DNA from: Peptococcaceae bacterium
GTDB lineage: Bacteria > Bacillota > Peptococcia > Peptococcales > Peptococcaceae
DNA: 6,422 nt
Assembly (NCBI GenBank): GCA_019420345.1
Contig: JAHZHI010000032.1
Span: 1 to 6,422, forward strand
Direction: 5' to 3'
The notes beneath the pieces are model-generated. The model ran no database searches and was not told where the DNA came from. It was given only the letters and a program-made list of their open reading frames with translations. The translations under genes and the position numbers were made by a program. Positions 5,238-6,422 of the stretch are shown piece after piece. Positions within the stretch are counted from its first letter, which is position 1. Every line of letters begins with the position of its first letter.

Positions 5238-6329
5238 ATGAAGCTGGGCATTGTCGGATTGCCTAATGTTGGTAAAAGCACGTTGTTTAACAGTATTACA
5301 AAAGCAGGCGCAGAATCTGCAAACTATCCATTCTGCACCATCGATCCTAATATTGGCGTAGTGGCCGTGCCAGATAAACGTTTACAAGTGCTGGCAGATA
5401 TTTCCAAAAGCCAGAAAATCATTCCAGCAAGCATCGACTTTGTAGATATCGCTGGTTTGGTCAAAGGCGCTTCCCACGGGGAAGGTCTTGGCAACCAATT
5501 CCTGTCCAACATCCGCGAATGCGACGCCATTGTGCATGTGGTGCGCTGCTTTGAAGACACCAATGTCATCCATGTTGACGGCAGCATTGATCCAATCCGC
5601 GACATCGAAACCATCAACCTGGAATTGATCTTTGCAGATATGGAAATCGTTGAACGCCGCATGCAAAAAACAGCAAAAGGCGCTAAGACCAATGATAAGA
5701 AATTGCTCTGGGAAGATGGCATGTTGAACCGTCTCTATCCACATTTGGAAGCTGGCAACAGTGCACGCACCTTTGAATGCAAAAACGAAGAAGAAGAATT
5801 CTACTTCAACCAACTCAATCTTTTGACCGCAAAACCAATTCTTTACGCTGCCAACGTGAACGAAGACGACGCTGCAACCGGCAACGAAATGGTCGATGCT
5901 GTGCGTGAATTTGCTGCCAAAGAAGGCTCCGAAGTTTTTGTTATTTGCGCAGAAATCGAAAACGAAATTGCACAGCTGGATGCTGATGAAGCCGCAGAAT
6001 TTCTTGAATCTCTCGGTCTGAATGAAAGTGGTCTGGACCGTTTGGTCGCTGCTTCTTACAAACTCCTCGGGCTCATCAGTTTCCTCACCACAGGTGAAAA
6101 AGAAACCCGCGCTTGGACCATCAAAAATGGTACCAAGGCGCCTCAAGCTGCCGGCAAAATCCATTCGGACTTTGAACGCGGCTTTATCCGTGCTGAAGTG
6201 GTCAGCTATGACGATTTTGTCACCTGCGGCAACTATGCGCAAGCGCGCGAAGCTGGTAAAATTCGTCTTGAAGGCAAAGAATACGTCGTCAAAGATGGTG
6301 ACATTATCGAATTCTTATTCAATGTTTAA
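5238..6329 (+). CDS. ychF: Redox-responsive ATPase YchF (OBG-family P-loop protein)
   Basis: YchF (OLA1 in eukaryotes) is a universally conserved cytoplasmic ATPase that associates with ribosomes and is linked to stress responses. The 363-residue length is normal. The P loop is GLPNVGKST (7-15) and the G3 motif DIAGL (70-74) is followed by the GASHGEGLGNQFL loop. The specificity motif is NVNE (206-209) instead of NKxD, which explains the ATP preference of the family. An alpha-helical insert spans about 130-190, and a C-terminal TGS domain begins near LISFLTTGEKETRAW and ends in DGDIIEFLFNV. C33 in YPFCTI matches the cysteine (C35 in E. coli) reported as redox sensitive. The ATG at 5238 has AAGGGAG at 5219-5225, a rather long 12 bases upstream, but the protein begins exactly as the family does. 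It is monocistronic, with its own promoter and terminator. In many bacteria ychF lies beside pth; not here on the visible side. Confidence 0.98.
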   Translation: MKLGIVGLPNVGKSTLFNSITKAGAESANYPFCTIDPNIGVVAVPDKRLQVLADISKSQKIIPASIDFVDIAGLVKGASHGEGLGNQFLSNIRECDAIVHVVRCFEDTNVIHVDGSIDPIRDIETINLELIFADMEIVERRMQKTAKGAKTNDKKLLWEDGMLNRLYPHLEAGNSARTFECKNEEEEFYFNQLNLLTAKPILYAANVNEDDAATGNEMVDAVREFAAKEGSEVFVICAEIENEIAQLDADEAAEFLESLGLNESGLDRLVAASYKLLGLISFLTTGEKETRAWTIKNGTKAPQAAGKIHSDFERGFIRAEVVSYDDFVTCGNYAQAREAGKIRLEGKEYVVKDGDIIEFLFNV

Positions 6330-6343
6330 TCCATGAACCCAAA

Positions 6344-6372
6344 GAGAGGAAGGCATCATACGCCTTCCTCTC
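6344..6372. other. Perfect 11-bp hairpin without T tract after ychF
   Basis: GAGAGGAAGGC (6344-6354) pairs perfectly with 6362-6372 around a 7-nt loop, 14 bp after the ychF stop. No T run follows on the plus strand and only three Ts on the minus strand, so it is unlikely to terminate by itself. It may protect the 3' end of the mRNA from exonucleases or be a processing site. Confidence 0.6.
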
Positions 6373-6381
6373 AGCTTGTCG

Positions 6382-6410
6382 AAAAAGGTCACCGCAAGGT
6401 GGCCTTTTTC
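6382..6410. terminator. Intrinsic terminator after ychF, probably bidirectional
   Basis: AAAAAGG (6382-6388), one T-G wobble and CACC pair with GGTG and CCTTTTT (ending 6409) around a GCAA tetraloop, a stable GNRA type. The stem is 12 positions long. Five Ts, then CTCGTCTT, follow on the plus strand, and the five leading As give a T tract on the minus strand. A convergent gene just right of the window would fit. Confidence 0.88.
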
Positions 6411-6422
6411 TCGTCTTAAGCC

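Noticed and set aside
5382..6242. 286-codon minus-strand open frame opposite ychF
   Set aside because: It is fully antisense to ychF, its translation is rich in Phe and His stretches that mirror Glu/Lys and Met/Asp codons, and I see no ribosome binding site or domain.

Overview
The window holds six protein genes of a bacterial chromosome, with no mobile element, CRISPR array or RNA gene that I can see. Strong AGGAGG-type ribosome binding sites, compact intrinsic terminators, an AMMECR1 domain fused to a LigB/Memo-like domain, and a biotin synthase of the kind found in anaerobes together suggest an obligate anaerobe of the Bacillota (Clostridia or Negativicutes). The phylum is an inference; I cannot name a genus.

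Left part (1-3417, plus strand). A LysR-type regulator (62-961) ends at a probable intrinsic terminator. A two-gene operon follows, started by an extended -10 promoter at 1111-1119. Its first gene (1165-2553) fuses a class III extradiol-dioxygenase/Memo-like domain to an AMMECR1 domain. Its second gene (2550-3374) overlaps the first by ATGA and encodes the partner radical SAM enzyme. Together they make a complete AmmeMemoRadiSam system in two polypeptides. This widely conserved three-module system has no firmly established biochemical function, and it is the most interesting content of the window. A bidirectional terminator at 3380-3417 closes the operon.

Middle part (3416-5094, minus strand). 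bioB (5014 to 4040) encodes biotin synthase. Its -35 element lies inside an imperfect palindrome resembling a BirA operator. The protein has Ser at the place of one classical [2Fe-2S] cluster cysteine and carries an additional Cys shortly before the radical SAM motif, as in the anaerobic 'Type II' enzymes. Downstream is a flavin-binding split-barrel (pyridoxamine-phosphate-oxidase-like) protein, with its own near-consensus promoter whose spacer is a perfect inverted repeat.

Right part (5095-6422, plus strand). ychF, the conserved OBG-family ATPase, has its own near-consensus promoter. It is followed by a strong hairpin without a T tract and then a bidirectional intrinsic terminator. bioB and ychF are divergent and share a 223-bp intergenic region. 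The AmmeMemoRadiSam operon and the flavoprotein gene are convergent. Apart from the operon pair, nothing in the sequence ties the neighbours into one pathway.
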